A stretch of DNA of 64,000 nucleotides from an uncultured Muribaculaceae bacterium (GCA_910585285.1 CAJUDL010000014.1:1-64000); one strand, 5' to 3'. Positions 25,388 to 34,617 are shown, numbered from the stretch's first letter. The notes: generated from the sequence alone by a model not told the origin. Numbers and translations are program-made.

Positions 25388-26344
25388 TTACCTCCACGGG
25401 AATTCGGGGGGAACGGGATGCCCCTTTACTTGCTGGCGCACGCGCGAGCAGAAGTCGCGGACAATCTTTTTTACCGGTCCGGGTTCCATTCCCAATACTT
25501 TGAACAGCAGCCCTGCATCATTGGGAAGATGCGTGATGCCACAGGCAATCATCTTGTCGCGATCAATAAAGGCTTCTGTGGATTCATATATCTTGTCGGC
25601 ATGTGCCTTGGGAGTCATGACAATCACGTTGGCAAAGACATCGAATCTGCCCATTATTCCCAATTGTCGCACTGGGGTTACATTCGGATCGATCACGAAT
25701 TTCTCTCTGAAAAGCTGTTCACCGTCTGGACGCTCGCCATGGCTGCAAACAGAAAGTATGTCGTATTCAAACAGTTCACCTTCTTTATAGTATTTCCTCC
25801 CTCCCATGTAAATCTCCGAATAAAACAACGTTGCCGAGGAATCGACGCAAATGCGGGTGTCGGAAATAAAACGTGTGTGCCGACAAGGATAAATAGGTTC
25901 GGGCATGAATTCAAGATATGCACCTTCCTCCAGAACAATATTCTGAATCATTCCCGAATAATTATATCTCATTTCAGCAAGCTTGGTTGCAGCACCGGTT
26001 GAAATCCATGCTAACGCATTTTTCCTAACAGTGATGTCTTGCTGATAACGGTCTCCGTCGACATTCGGACCACCTGACGACAGAATATAAAGACACGGCA
26101 TCTGAGGCATCTCTTCATCAAAGTACAACTCTTGCTGGGCAATTAATGGCACACGACGGTCAATGTCGCGCAAGATACTTTTCCCGTCAGAATCCAACTC
26201 GAAACCGAGACGCAAATATCCGTGTTTGCCGGGAGCACCGACATACATCTGTTCGGGCTCTTGCAAATATCTCTGCATCTCTCGCGCTGATGAAAAATCC
26301 ACCTCAGGCACGGAGGAAGTCTTAAATCTATCGTTCTTGATCAT
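25388..26344 (-). CDS. ureD: Urease accessory protein UreD
   Basis: Scaffold that binds apo-urease and, with UreF and UreG, delivers nickel to the active site. The start is taken at the ATG at 26344 (318 residues), 7 bases after the ureG stop. An in-frame ATG at 26395 would overlap ureG by 44 bases and lacks support. Family features include GYLRLGFELDSDGKSILRDIDRRVPLIAQQ near the N-terminus, ISTGAATKLAEM in the centre and YLEFMPEPIYPCRHTRF. Last gene of the operon. Its stop is flush with dispersed repeat B. Confidence 0.93.
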   Translation of the reverse strand: MIKNDRFKTSSVPEVDFSSAREMQRYLQEPEQMYVGAPGKHGYLRLGFELDSDGKSILRDIDRRVPLIAQQELYFDEEMPQMPCLYILSSGGPNVDGDRYQQDITVRKNALAWISTGAATKLAEMRYNYSGMIQNIVLEEGAYLEFMPEPIYPCRHTRFISDTRICVDSSATLFYSEIYMGGRKYYKEGELFEYDILSVCSHGERPDGEQLFREKFVIDPNVTPVRQLGIMGRFDVFANVIVMTPKAHADKIYESTEAFIDRDKMIACGITHLPNDAGLLFKVLGMEPGPVKKIVRDFCSRVRQQVKGHPVPPEFPWR

Positions 26345-26351
26345 ATGTCTA

Positions 26352-26975
26352 TCATTTATCGCTGTCAAACAGCGCCATCTTGAATATGAGGTCAACCAAT
26401 TCCTCTATACCCTCTCCAGTCATGCAATTGGTAAACACAAATGGTTTGCCGGGACGCATGAGCTTCGAATCGTGATCCATCACTTCAAGCGAAGCATGCA
26501 CGTAAGGAGCGAGGTCAGTCTTGTTGATCACAAGGATATCGCTCTGTGAAATGCCGGGACCATCCTTACGCGGAATCTTATCGCCGGCAGCAACGTCAAT
26601 GACATATATAAAGAAGTCAACCAGAGCCGGACTGAACGTAAGAGTGAGGTTGTCTCCTCCCGATTCTATCAACACTATATCCGTTTCGGGAAACTTCTCT
26701 TCCATCTCCTCGACCGCTGCGATATTCATCGACGGATCCTCGCGCACAGCAGTGTGAGGACAAGCTCCCGTTTCCACACCAATAATCTTGTCTTCATGAA
26801 GGATACCCTTAAGCGTTTTGCGAACATGCTTGGCATCTTCCGTGGTTACAATATCATTAGTGATAATCAACACCTTTTTTCCACGTTCAAGAAGACGCGG
26901 AGTTATCGCCTCAATAAGAGCCGTTTTGCCGGAACCTACAGGTCCCCCTATTCCTATTCTACAAGTCTGTGACAT
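26352..26975 (-). CDS. ureG: Urease accessory GTPase UreG
   Basis: SIMIBI-class GTPase that carries nickel to the UreD-UreF-urease complex. The 207-residue protein has the P-loop GPVGSGKT (11-18), the metal-binding Cys72-Pro-His74 motif in GACPHTAVRED, the ESGGDNL segment and the guanine-specificity NKTD. Length is typical. The gap to ureF contains a heptamer tract. Confidence 0.97.
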   Translation of the reverse strand: MSQTCRIGIGGPVGSGKTALIEAITPRLLERGKKVLIITNDIVTTEDAKHVRKTLKGILHEDKIIGVETGACPHTAVREDPSMNIAAVEEMEEKFPETDIVLIESGGDNLTLTFSPALVDFFIYVIDVAAGDKIPRKDGPGISQSDILVINKTDLAPYVHASLEVMDHDSKLMRPGKPFVFTNCMTGEGIEELVDLIFKMALFDSDK

Positions 26976-26987
26976 CTGTCTGATAAT

Positions 26988-27022
26988 GTTTAATGTGAAA
27001 TGTTTAATGGAGAATGTGCAAT
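26988..27022. repeat. Tandem heptamer repeat between ureF and ureG
   Basis: Five 7-base units lie upstream of ureG. On the coding (minus) strand they read ATTAAAC twice, with ATTTCAC, ATTCTCC and ATTGCAC. The tract ends 12 bases before the ureG ATG. Confidence 0.9.
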
Positions 27023-27033
27023 AAAATTCATCT

Positions 27034-27738
27034 TTAATTCATGAACATTCGCATATTCCCTTTCTCATGGAGCGAAGCGAGGATATCAAGTTCGGGGAAG
27101 AATGCGTTCATATCTTTCAGTTCCATCTGTGAAGCCTCTTCATAGAGTTTTTCCACATTCTCCGAAAGATCGAAAAGTATCTTCTGTGTCTCATAATGAG
27201 ATACCCTCACACAACGTAAAGTAGCTGAAAGCACCATGTTTATAACGCCATACTGATGTGCGCAAAAGAGCGCCTTCTCATCAACTCCGGCAGCTGCATA
27301 TGCTATTCCCTGAGCCACAGGGAATGTGCCCGGCACCTTTTCCTCTTTTATATCCTGAAGCCATCGGCTCACAATATCGTTGCTGAAAAGCTTCGCCATC
27401 AATTCCGCAAATTTCTTTCCCATTCGCTTCAGCATCATGCGTGCCTCATCATTCATCTTAAAGAGTATCAACATTCTGTCAGCCTCCGCAATGGCATCGT
27501 AATCACCCCTTAGGAATGCTCGGTGTGCATGCAGCGCCGCCACTCCGTCGCTATATGCCGCTTGCAACGCCTGCGAAGCCGTGAAGGCATGAAGAGTCGG
27601 AGCATCGTGCACAAGATGTTCGAACGAGGCTGTCTCCAATCCATTGGAGAATGAGAACGTGCCTACAGGAAATGTCGAATCAGTGAATTGCAGCAGTCGC
27701 GAAATCGCGGACATGTCTGCATCAGTGTGTATGCTCAT
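27034..27738 (-). CDS. ureF: Urease accessory protein UreF
   Basis: A 234-residue all-helical protein that bridges UreD and UreG and gates GTP hydrolysis during urease maturation. Recognised by LLQFTDSTFPVGTFSFSNGLETA at the N-terminus and GIAYAAAGVDEKALFCAHQYGVINMVLSATLR in the second half. It overlaps ureE by 17 bases, which suggests coupled translation. Confidence 0.94.
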   Translation of the reverse strand: MSIHTDADMSAISRLLQFTDSTFPVGTFSFSNGLETASFEHLVHDAPTLHAFTASQALQAAYSDGVAALHAHRAFLRGDYDAIAEADRMLILFKMNDEARMMLKRMGKKFAELMAKLFSNDIVSRWLQDIKEEKVPGTFPVAQGIAYAAAGVDEKALFCAHQYGVINMVLSATLRCVRVSHYETQKILFDLSENVEKLYEEASQMELKDMNAFFPELDILASLHEKGNMRMFMN

Positions 27739-28345
27739 GGGCTATTCCGTTTTCATCAAGATGAATATGAGAGGTTGGATGATGGTGATGCTCGCCAAGA
27801 CCATGGCTGTCGTGACCGGCACCTCCGAAAAGACGGCGTATTTCGTGAGGAGCGAGATACGGAATGATCTCCAATCCCTTCTGAAATTCATAAGTGATAC
27901 CCTCAAGATTATGCGTCTCCATGACACTTAGCATAACCTTCTTGTCGACAGTGAGAGGGACATACACCTTGGTTCCTTTCACAACGGCTGGCCAATGCTG
28001 GTTGCCTATGGCATGACCCAATTCCACTGAGCGACGTATGATTGTATCATGATCCTTATCAGCCAAGGCACCCATATCGATTACAAGCACCGGACTGAGC
28101 TCAATCTTAAGAACCGATGCCTTTTTGGTCTCAGAATCGTAGTCAATGACATCACCATCCACAACTTGAGTGTGTCTTTTCAAAGCAATAGGATACTCCG
28201 TGCCGCTGACACCTTTCCCGAGAAAACGGCTCTTCTGTGCCGTCCACTGGTCAAGGAAGATATAATCGATATCTGCATCATGGAGCTTTTCCTTCCATTC
28301 GGGATCTTTGTTCATGTTCCCGATAATTTCGGTATATACTTTCAT
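27722..28345 (-). CDS. ureE: Urease accessory nickel chaperone UreE, His-rich tail
   Basis: Nickel metallochaperone that supplies UreG. The 207-residue protein has the N-terminal peptide-binding domain and the metal-binding domain (GNQHWPAVVKGTKVYVPLTVDKKVM, with the His of the dimer metal site). The C-terminal 30 residues contain 11 histidines, including an HHHH run, a nickel-storing tail as in Klebsiella UreE. Its start lies 173 bases from ureC, with an intrinsic terminator in between. Confidence 0.94.
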   Translation of the reverse strand: MKVYTEIIGNMNKDPEWKEKLHDADIDYIFLDQWTAQKSRFLGKGVSGTEYPIALKRHTQVVDGDVIDYDSETKKASVLKIELSPVLVIDMGALADKDHDTIIRRSVELGHAIGNQHWPAVVKGTKVYVPLTVDKKVMLSVMETHNLEGITYEFQKGLEIIPYLAPHEIRRLFGGAGHDSHGLGEHHHHPTSHIHLDENGIAHEHTH

Positions 28346-28456
28346 AATTCGTAACCTTAGATATAGTAATTTCTATGGAATCAAGAGCTGGCAATATTTA
28401 TCAGCTCCTATCTGACTTTATAACAATTCCCGTCGTGTTTTGCTTAATTAAATGTT

Positions 28457-28495
28457 AAAAAAATGTCGGATTGCCACGATAAGACAATCCGACAT
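28457..28495 (-). terminator. Intrinsic terminator between ureC and ureE
   Basis: On the minus strand an 11-bp stem (ATGTCGGATTG / CAATCCGACAT, 11-nt loop) is followed by seven T. It lies 24 bases after the ureC stop and would separate ureABC from ureEFGD. Confidence 0.85.
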
Positions 28496-28518
28496 AAATT
28501 ATATAATCAAAATCTTCG

Positions 28519-30237
28519 TTAGCTGAACCAGTAAAGTTGACCCAGCGAGAGCTCTTTTGCCGGCGGAACAGTCGCAGGATAGCCATCAACAGTAACCTCA
28601 AACGTCTCGGGATTAACTTCGATATTAGGAGTAGCGGTGTTGCGGAGCATGGACTCTTTGGTGAGCTGACGCACACCATGAACTGGATATACAATACTCT
28701 TCAATCCATAATCCTCCTTGATTCCGGCTTCTACAGCAGCTCGACTCACAAATGAGATACGTGAGTTGAACAATGCCTCTCCAAAAGCACCATACATCGG
28801 ACGCATGATCTTAGGCTGCGGAGTCGTGAGCGAAGCATTCGTATCACCCATGTTAGCCCAGTTGATAAGACCACCCTTGATCACCAGCTGAGGTTTCGTA
28901 CCGAAAAATGCAGGCTCCCAAAGCACAAGATCCGCCATTTTACCTTTCTCGATAGAACCGAGCACGTCGGAAATGCCATAACAGATAGCTGGGTTGATTG
29001 TAATCTTAGCGAGATAACGAAGCACACGGAAGTTATCGTTTGAATCTGAATCTTCGGGAAGTTTACCTCTTACCTGCTTCATATACGAAGCCATCTGGAA
29101 CGTTCTCATGAACGACTCGCCTACTCGACCCATTGCTTGAGAATCGGAAGAGACCATGGAAAGAATACCCAGATCATGGAATACATTCTCAGCTGCCTGC
29201 GTCTCAGGACGCACACGGCTTTCAGCAAACGCAACATCCGACGGAATATTCGGATTCAGATTATGACAAACCATAATCATATCGAAAAGCTCAGCCTGAG
29301 AGTTGATGCCGAATGGAAGAGTCGGGTTGGTGGACGACGGCAACACATTCATCAGCGACGCAACCTTCAGAAGGTCGGGAGCGTGACCACCACCTGCACC
29401 TTCAGTGTGGTATGTATGGATTGTTCTTCCATCAATAGCAGCAATGCTATCCTCCACATACCCTGATTCATTCAGGGTATCTGTGTGAATAGCCACCTGC
29501 ACATCATAGTTATCAGCAACCGACATACATGTGCGTATCGCTGCCGGAGTTGCACCCCAGTCTTCATGAATCTTGAATCCGCAGGCTCCTGCCACCATCT
29601 CATTCTCGAGATTCTCGCGGCATGCGCAATTCCCTTTTCCTAAAAGACCGATATTGATTGGAAGAGCATCAAACGACTGAAGCATTCTCTTAAGATTCCA
29701 TGCTCCGGAAGTAATTGTGGTCCCATTTGTTCCATCAGTAGGACCCACTCCTCCACCTACAAGAGTCGTGATACCGTTTGAAAGAGCATCATATGCCTGT
29801 TGAGGTGCACACATGTGAACGTGACCGTCAATACCGGCAGCTGTCAGAATCAGATGTTCTCCTGATATTGCATCTGTTGAAGGTCCCGTAACAAGATCAG
29901 GAGAAACACCCTGCATCACATTCGGGTTACCAGCCTTTCCTATTCCTGCAATCTTACCATCCTTAATACCCACGTCTGCCTTAACCACACCCAAAACAGG
30001 GTCAATAATGGTAACGTTAGTAATCACGAGGTCAAGACTTCCTGCACCTGAGGAGCATTCATTAGCGAGTCCCATACCATCGCGCAGTGTCTTGCCACCG
30101 CCATAGACAGCCTCGTCACCAAATGTGCGAAGGTCTTTTTCTATCTCTACATACAGATCAGTGTTGCCGAGTCTGATTTTATCGCCCACGGTCGGACCGA
30201 AGAGCATATTGTTTTCTTGTCTTGATATAGTAGCCAT
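28519..30237 (-). CDS. ureC: Urease alpha subunit, catalytic
   Basis: Hydrolyses urea to ammonia and carbamate with a two-nickel centre. The 572-residue protein has every expected residue, offset by five from Klebsiella: His139 and His141 (GIDGHVH), carbamylated Lys222 (GFKIHEDWG), His224, His251 (AIHTDT), His277, flap residues Cys324-His325 (MVCHN) and Asp365 (SSDSQ). It should be active once matured. ureB lies 6 bases upstream. An intrinsic terminator follows. Confidence 0.98.
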   Translation of the reverse strand: MATISRQENNMLFGPTVGDKIRLGNTDLYVEIEKDLRTFGDEAVYGGGKTLRDGMGLANECSSGAGSLDLVITNVTIIDPVLGVVKADVGIKDGKIAGIGKAGNPNVMQGVSPDLVTGPSTDAISGEHLILTAAGIDGHVHMCAPQQAYDALSNGITTLVGGGVGPTDGTNGTTITSGAWNLKRMLQSFDALPINIGLLGKGNCACRENLENEMVAGACGFKIHEDWGATPAAIRTCMSVADNYDVQVAIHTDTLNESGYVEDSIAAIDGRTIHTYHTEGAGGGHAPDLLKVASLMNVLPSSTNPTLPFGINSQAELFDMIMVCHNLNPNIPSDVAFAESRVRPETQAAENVFHDLGILSMVSSDSQAMGRVGESFMRTFQMASYMKQVRGKLPEDSDSNDNFRVLRYLAKITINPAICYGISDVLGSIEKGKMADLVLWEPAFFGTKPQLVIKGGLINWANMGDTNASLTTPQPKIMRPMYGAFGEALFNSRISFVSRAAVEAGIKEDYGLKSIVYPVHGVRQLTKESMLRNTATPNIEVNPETFEVTVDGYPATVPPAKELSLGQLYWFS

Positions 30238-30243
30238 GGCGGA

Positions 30244-30792
30244 TTATTTTTTTATTTCGTTATCTGTATATTCTGCTTCTGCCTCCTCTTCGGAAACAGT
30301 CTTGTAACCATATTCTCCAAGACGACGGATAGCTTCCGTGCGTTTCGGATAATATGTCGGAGTATCCTCAAGACCTGTATAGCCGTTAACCAGATCATCA
30401 AAACCGATCACCCTGCGCTTGCCGGCATACGCCACAACTTCCACTTCCTTTTCCTCCCCCGGTTCAAAGCGAATGGCAGTAGTAGCCGGAATGTTGAGAT
30501 GACATCCGTAAGCTTTCGGACGGTCAAACTCAAGATAACGATTTGTCTCAAAAAAATGAAAATGAGAACCAACCTGAATCGGGCGGTCACCAGTGTTGCG
30601 CACAACGAGTTTGGCTGTGCGGCGATTTGCATTATACTCGATGGGGGTGTCGGCGAGAATCACCCCGCCTACGGGAACATAATCCTTTGGTGTAAATCCA
30701 GGAGTATTGGGATAAGCGATATCCGGTTTTCCGGGGAATATTCCATCAGGCTGTGAATAAGTTTCCTGAGGTGTGTTTTTATTTGGATCCAT
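30244..30792 (-). CDS. ureB: Urease beta subunit with extended ends
   Basis: Structural subunit of the urease trimer. The core, residues about 39-145, includes VPVGGVILADTPIEYNA, NTGDRPIQVGSHFHFFE and GKRRVIGFDDLVNG. The protein has 182 residues against about 100-130 usually: roughly 38 extra at the N-terminus (Pro- and Asn-rich) and about 35 at the C-terminus (acidic). It is not a gamma-beta fusion, since ureA is separate upstream. Confidence 0.96.
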   Translation of the reverse strand: MDPNKNTPQETYSQPDGIFPGKPDIAYPNTPGFTPKDYVPVGGVILADTPIEYNANRRTAKLVVRNTGDRPIQVGSHFHFFETNRYLEFDRPKAYGCHLNIPATTAIRFEPGEEKEVEVVAYAGKRRVIGFDDLVNGYTGLEDTPTYYPKRTEAIRRLGEYGYKTVSEEEAEAEYTDNEIKK

Positions 30793-30812
30793 AGTATTAT
30801 CTTTTTAATTAT

Positions 30813-31115
30813 TTATTTGATAGGATGGTGGATTGAGATCAGTCGCGAACCGTCGGTGAAGACTGCCTCTACCTGTAACAGCGAGATCATATCCGCCACT
30901 CCCGGCATAACCTGATCTTTTGTAAGCACCTGTGAGGCGTCATGCATGACTTCTTCAACTGTCTTTCCCTCTCTTGCTCCCTCAAGAGCCGAGCTTGTGA
31001 TATAGGCTACAGCCTCGGGATAATTCAACTTAAGACCTTTCTGCAGACGTCGCTCAGCGATCATGCCAACCATCAGAAGGGTAAGTTTGTCTTGCTCTTT
31101 GGGTGTGAAATGCAT
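30813..31115 (-). CDS. ureA: Urease gamma subunit
   Basis: Smallest urease subunit, 100 residues, starting MHFTPKEQDKLTLLMVGMIAERR, with LNYPEAVAYITSSALEGAREGKTVEEVM and GVADMISLLQVEAVFTDGSRL. All match the family and the length is normal. First gene of the operon ureABC-EFGD. No clear TAnnTTTG promoter was found upstream, and no urea or nickel transporter gene is adjacent. Confidence 0.97.
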   Translation of the reverse strand: MHFTPKEQDKLTLLMVGMIAERRLQKGLKLNYPEAVAYITSSALEGAREGKTVEEVMHDASQVLTKDQVMPGVADMISLLQVEAVFTDGSRLISIHHPIK

Positions 31116-31284
31116 AATAATCTAAATTTTGATAAGGTTCAATCTATTCTTTATGACGCTCCTGACGTATCAGACTCGCCATCATTAACATTTATTAAGT
31201 AAACAACATTTTACGCATGAAAGTTTACCTAAATTAATGCAACATCTTTTATTTATAATACTTCCAAATTAGAAATAGAAAGTG

Positions 31285-32292
31285 CTAAAATCTATGATTG
31301 CGCGACACCACAACATAATACAGCGTATAGAGTCCGAGCAAAACAAGGGTAAGCGAAACCGTGCTCCAGATCACAAGCGAGAAAGCAGCTCCATCTGCAT
31401 TCGCTATTCCGAAAAGCGACAAAGCAAACATCACGGCAAGATTCCACGGACCAAGTCCTCCATTACTTGGAATCGCAATACTCATTGAGCCGAATACAAA
31501 AGCTATGAGTCCTGGCAGCAATCCCCATGCCATGCCGGATTCAGCCATAAGATGGCGTGTAAAAGGAAATGCAAGAAAGCCTATATATGTTTCAAGATAA
31601 TAACACACCCAAATGCCCAATGTCAACCAGAGATAAGCCCAGCGCCCCTTCATGGTAAAAAGGACTTTGAAGCCCAGCCATATTCTTTTAAGAGAAACAA
31701 TAAGCTTCTGCTCCCATGCTGTTTTTCTGAAAACATAAAACAATGCTATCCCGGAAGCGAGGACTGCGAATATGCTTATCCAAAAATATGGATCGGAGAC
31801 CATATGCAGCAATTTCTTGCCTACAGAATAATGATCCAAAAACGCAATAATATAGGAATGTCCTACGACAAGCGCAAGAATCAGGAGCAAGACCACTACC
31901 ACAGCATCCGAAATGCGATCTCCTATATCGGTGCCAAGAACAGTTGATATCGGTTTATTCTGACGCTTTGCAATATACACAATTCGCCATGCCTCTCCCA
32001 TATAGGGAACAAGTAGATTCAAGGCATACGCTCCGAAAATTGAACAGCAAAGCGACATTGTCGGCACATTGCCTATGCCTGCGGCTCTAAGCTGATAGCC
32101 CCAGCGGATTCCACGGATGCAATGCGACAACACAACTATCACCATCACGACAAGGAGCCATCGGTAATCCACATTTCCACGTATAATGGTCATTACCTGC
32201 TGGAAATTGACTTTTCTGAAAAGCCACCATATCAGAAGCACAGAAAAGACCAATGGAATCAAGAATTTCAATATTTTCTTCACCCTCTCCAT
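31285..32292 (-). CDS. Flippase-like membrane protein (LPG synthase TM / UPF0104)
   Basis: A 335-residue integral membrane protein with about eight or nine hydrophobic segments. The family motif GIRWGYQLRAAG and LLVPYMGEAWRIVYIAKRQ, with TVLGTDIGDRISD following, place it in the lysylphosphatidylglycerol-synthase transmembrane group (UPF0104). Without the soluble aminoacyl-transferase domain of MprF it cannot make lysyl-lipid; relatives are thought to move lipids or lipid-linked sugars. The specific substrate is unknown. It may share a transcript with the small membrane gene upstream (42 bp gap). Confidence 0.85.
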   Translation of the reverse strand: MERVKKILKFLIPLVFSVLLIWWLFRKVNFQQVMTIIRGNVDYRWLLVVMVIVVLSHCIRGIRWGYQLRAAGIGNVPTMSLCCSIFGAYALNLLVPYMGEAWRIVYIAKRQNKPISTVLGTDIGDRISDAVVVVLLLILALVVGHSYIIAFLDHYSVGKKLLHMVSDPYFWISIFAVLASGIALFYVFRKTAWEQKLIVSLKRIWLGFKVLFTMKGRWAYLWLTLGIWVCYYLETYIGFLAFPFTRHLMAESGMAWGLLPGLIAFVFGSMSIAIPSNGGLGPWNLAVMFALSLFGIANADGAAFSLVIWSTVSLTLVLLGLYTLYYVVVSRNHRF

Positions 32293-32334
32293 CTTGCCTT
32301 TTCTTTTATAATTTTGGAAACAGTTTAGTTGCTG

Positions 32335-32547
32335 CTATCTTCTGTTCAGTTTCTCCTTTCGTGTTCCTTCAAGAAATTCATGAAATATGCTGCGTTTGGA
32401 AATCACCTCCTCGCGGTTATCAACCTCATCCCTCAACTTGTCGATGTCGGAGGCATCCGTGTCAAAACTTCCGTTTGACAGATGACCGATTCCAAGAAGA
32501 ATCACGACCATCGCAAGCATGAGCATAACCACAAGTATTATTTTCAT
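32335..32547 (-). CDS. Small membrane protein, function unknown
   Basis: Starting at the ATG at 32547 it has 70 residues: one hydrophobic helix (about 3-20), then a charged tail with DIDKLRDEVDNREEVISKR. An ATG three codons upstream (32556) is possible but lies one base from a 23-bp hairpin, which would block ribosomes. No known family recognised. Its position before the flippase-like gene suggests a shared role in the membrane. Confidence 0.65.
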   Translation of the reverse strand: MKIILVVMLMLAMVVILLGIGHLSNGSFDTDASDIDKLRDEVDNREEVISKRSIFHEFLEGTRKEKLNRR

Positions 32548-32557
32548 TATAGCCATA

Positions 32558-32617
32558 AAAGATTGTTATCAATATAGAAGACGATGAATGCCGCCTTCTA
32601 TATTGATAACAATCTTT
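32558..32617 (-). terminator. Perfect 23-bp hairpin, likely terminator of acyl-CoA synthetase gene
   Basis: Bases 32558-32580 and 32595-32617 are exact inverted copies with a 14-nt loop. On the minus strand it lies 53 bases after the synthetase stop and is followed by TTTTAT, a short U-tract. It also abuts the start of the small membrane gene, so it may insulate or control it. Confidence 0.75.
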
Positions 32618-32670
32618 GTCTCGTATTGCTCACTCGAGACATAAAAATCTTATCAACTACCTAATTTCCA

Positions 32671-34344
32671 TCAACTTGCATGAGCACGCGGATTCGCCTG
32701 ACTCGAACGGATCTCCACGCGGCGTATCTTGCCGCTGATGGTTTTCGGAAGTTCGTCAACAAATTCTATCTGGCGCGGATACTTATAAGGCGCAGTGGTA
32801 TGTTTCACATGATCCTGCAATTCTTTCACTAAGTCGTCGCCTATTTTATCTTTCCATTCATCGGCAAGAACGATGGTTGCTTTCACAATCTGTCCGCGAA
32901 TAGGATCCGGCACACCGGTGATCGCACATTCTACAACAGCCGGATGGGTCATCAAAGAGCTTTCCACCTCAAACGGACCAATACGATATCCTGATGATTT
33001 TATCACGTCGTCAGCCCTGCCTACAAACCAGAAATATCCATCTTCATCGCGAGTTGCAACATCGCCCGTGTGGTACACTCCGTTGGAATGTGCCTGACGT
33101 GTGAGCTCCGGATCATAAAGATATTCCCGGAACAATCCCAACGGACGCCGGCGATTTGTATATATTACAATCTCACCCTGTTCACCTGGTTTACAACTTT
33201 CTCCATCGGCATTGATAAGATCTATGTCGTATTCCGGATTGGGCACACCCATTGAGCCAGGCTTCGCCACCATCCAAGGGAAAGTGCCTATAGTCAGCGT
33301 GGTCTCCGTCTGACCGAAAGCCTCTTTGATATCAAGACCTGTAAGTTCTTTCCATTTCTCAAATACACTCGGATTCATTGCCTCGCCGGCAGTGGTGCAG
33401 TAGCGCAATGATGAAAGATCATATTTTGATACATCCTCAAGAATCAGGAAACGATAAACGGTAGGAGGTGCGCAAAAGGATGTGATGTTGTATTTTTCGA
33501 ATATTCCAAGCAAATCTGAAGGATGGAACCTGTCGAAATCATATACAAATACATTCGCGCCGGAAAACCATTGCCCGTAGAGTTTTCCCCACACTGCTTT
33601 TCCCCAGCCCGTGTCGGCAAGAGTGAGATGCAGAGATGTCTCATCAAGATTATGCCAGTATTTTCCAGTCACAATATGCCCAAGAGGATATAGGAAATCA
33701 TGAGCAACCATTTTCGGTTCGCCGGTTGTGCCCGAGGTGAAATATAGCAGTGAAAGATCTTCATTCCGATTCGGAAGTAACGGACGATGGAACGGTTTGG
33801 CACTCTCCATGCCGGAATCGAAATCGTACCAACCTTCTGGAACAAGCGGACCTGTGGATATGCAGCTCTCTACAGTGGGACACTTAGACAATGCTTTCTG
33901 AATATGTTCTATTACTATTTCATCGCCCACCGCCACTATGGCTTTAATTTTTGCAGCATTGCAACGATACACAATATCCTTCTCGGTGAGTAGATGCGTG
34001 GCAGGAATGCAGATTGCTCCCAACTTATGCAAAGCAAGAATAGAGAACCAGAACTGATAACGACGCTTCAGTATTAACATCACTTTGTCGCCCTTGCCGA
34101 TTCCAAGACTCTGGAAAAACGAAGCCGTCTTATCTGATGCCTCTTTCATATCAGCAAACGAAAACTGACGTTCGTCACCCCTTTCATTGGTCCAAAGTAA
34201 AGCCGGTTTATCGGGATCCTCCTCAGCCCATTTATCAACAACATCATATGCGAAATTGAAATTCTCAGGCACTTCAACATGATAGTTAGCCCTGAAATCC
34301 TCAAGCGAATCAAAATCGCTTTTTTTCAAAAAACGTTCAACCAT
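32671..34344 (-). CDS. AMP-forming acyl-CoA synthetase
   Basis: A 557-residue ANL-superfamily ligase that activates a carboxylic acid with ATP and joins it to CoA. The P-loop-like motif is LLYFTSGTTGEPKMV, the central motif YHTGDVATRDEDGYFWFVGRADDVIKSSGYRI, and the C-terminal catalytic Lys is in PKTISGKIRR. The overall pattern is close to medium-chain acyl-CoA synthetases (AcsM type) rather than AcsA, so short or medium fatty acids or aryl acids are likely substrates. Monocistronic, flanked by a terminator and a 270-bp gap. Confidence 0.85.
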   Translation of the reverse strand: MVERFLKKSDFDSLEDFRANYHVEVPENFNFAYDVVDKWAEEDPDKPALLWTNERGDERQFSFADMKEASDKTASFFQSLGIGKGDKVMLILKRRYQFWFSILALHKLGAICIPATHLLTEKDIVYRCNAAKIKAIVAVGDEIVIEHIQKALSKCPTVESCISTGPLVPEGWYDFDSGMESAKPFHRPLLPNRNEDLSLLYFTSGTTGEPKMVAHDFLYPLGHIVTGKYWHNLDETSLHLTLADTGWGKAVWGKLYGQWFSGANVFVYDFDRFHPSDLLGIFEKYNITSFCAPPTVYRFLILEDVSKYDLSSLRYCTTAGEAMNPSVFEKWKELTGLDIKEAFGQTETTLTIGTFPWMVAKPGSMGVPNPEYDIDLINADGESCKPGEQGEIVIYTNRRRPLGLFREYLYDPELTRQAHSNGVYHTGDVATRDEDGYFWFVGRADDVIKSSGYRIGPFEVESSLMTHPAVVECAITGVPDPIRGQIVKATIVLADEWKDKIGDDLVKELQDHVKHTTAPYKYPRQIEFVDELPKTISGKIRRVEIRSSQANPRAHAS

Positions 34345-34540
34345 AATTCCAACCTTAATTTACGCTGTTTTATTCTTTTTTGAGGGTATATTTAATCATA
34401 AGAAAAGTAAACATACTCTGAGATCACGAAACATTATAGCAACAGTGTTTTTTGTGAAATCTCATTTAAGCAAACGGGTGTTTAGCTCTTGCGGTTCACA
34501 AAATTCTAAAATATTTTTCAAATATCCAAACAATTGATAA

Positions 34541-34590
34541 TAAAAAGATAAAACACTGCGCACTCTGTTAAAGAGTGCGCAATGTTTTAT
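34541..34590 (-). terminator. Intrinsic terminator after glycine cleavage operon
   Basis: A 19-bp stem with one mismatch (34548-34566 with 34572-34590, loop GTTAA) is followed on the minus strand by TCTTTTTATT. It lies 28 bases after the lpd stop. Confidence 0.9.
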
Positions 34591-34617
34591 TCACATTGCT
34601 TTTTAAAGTGTGCAATT

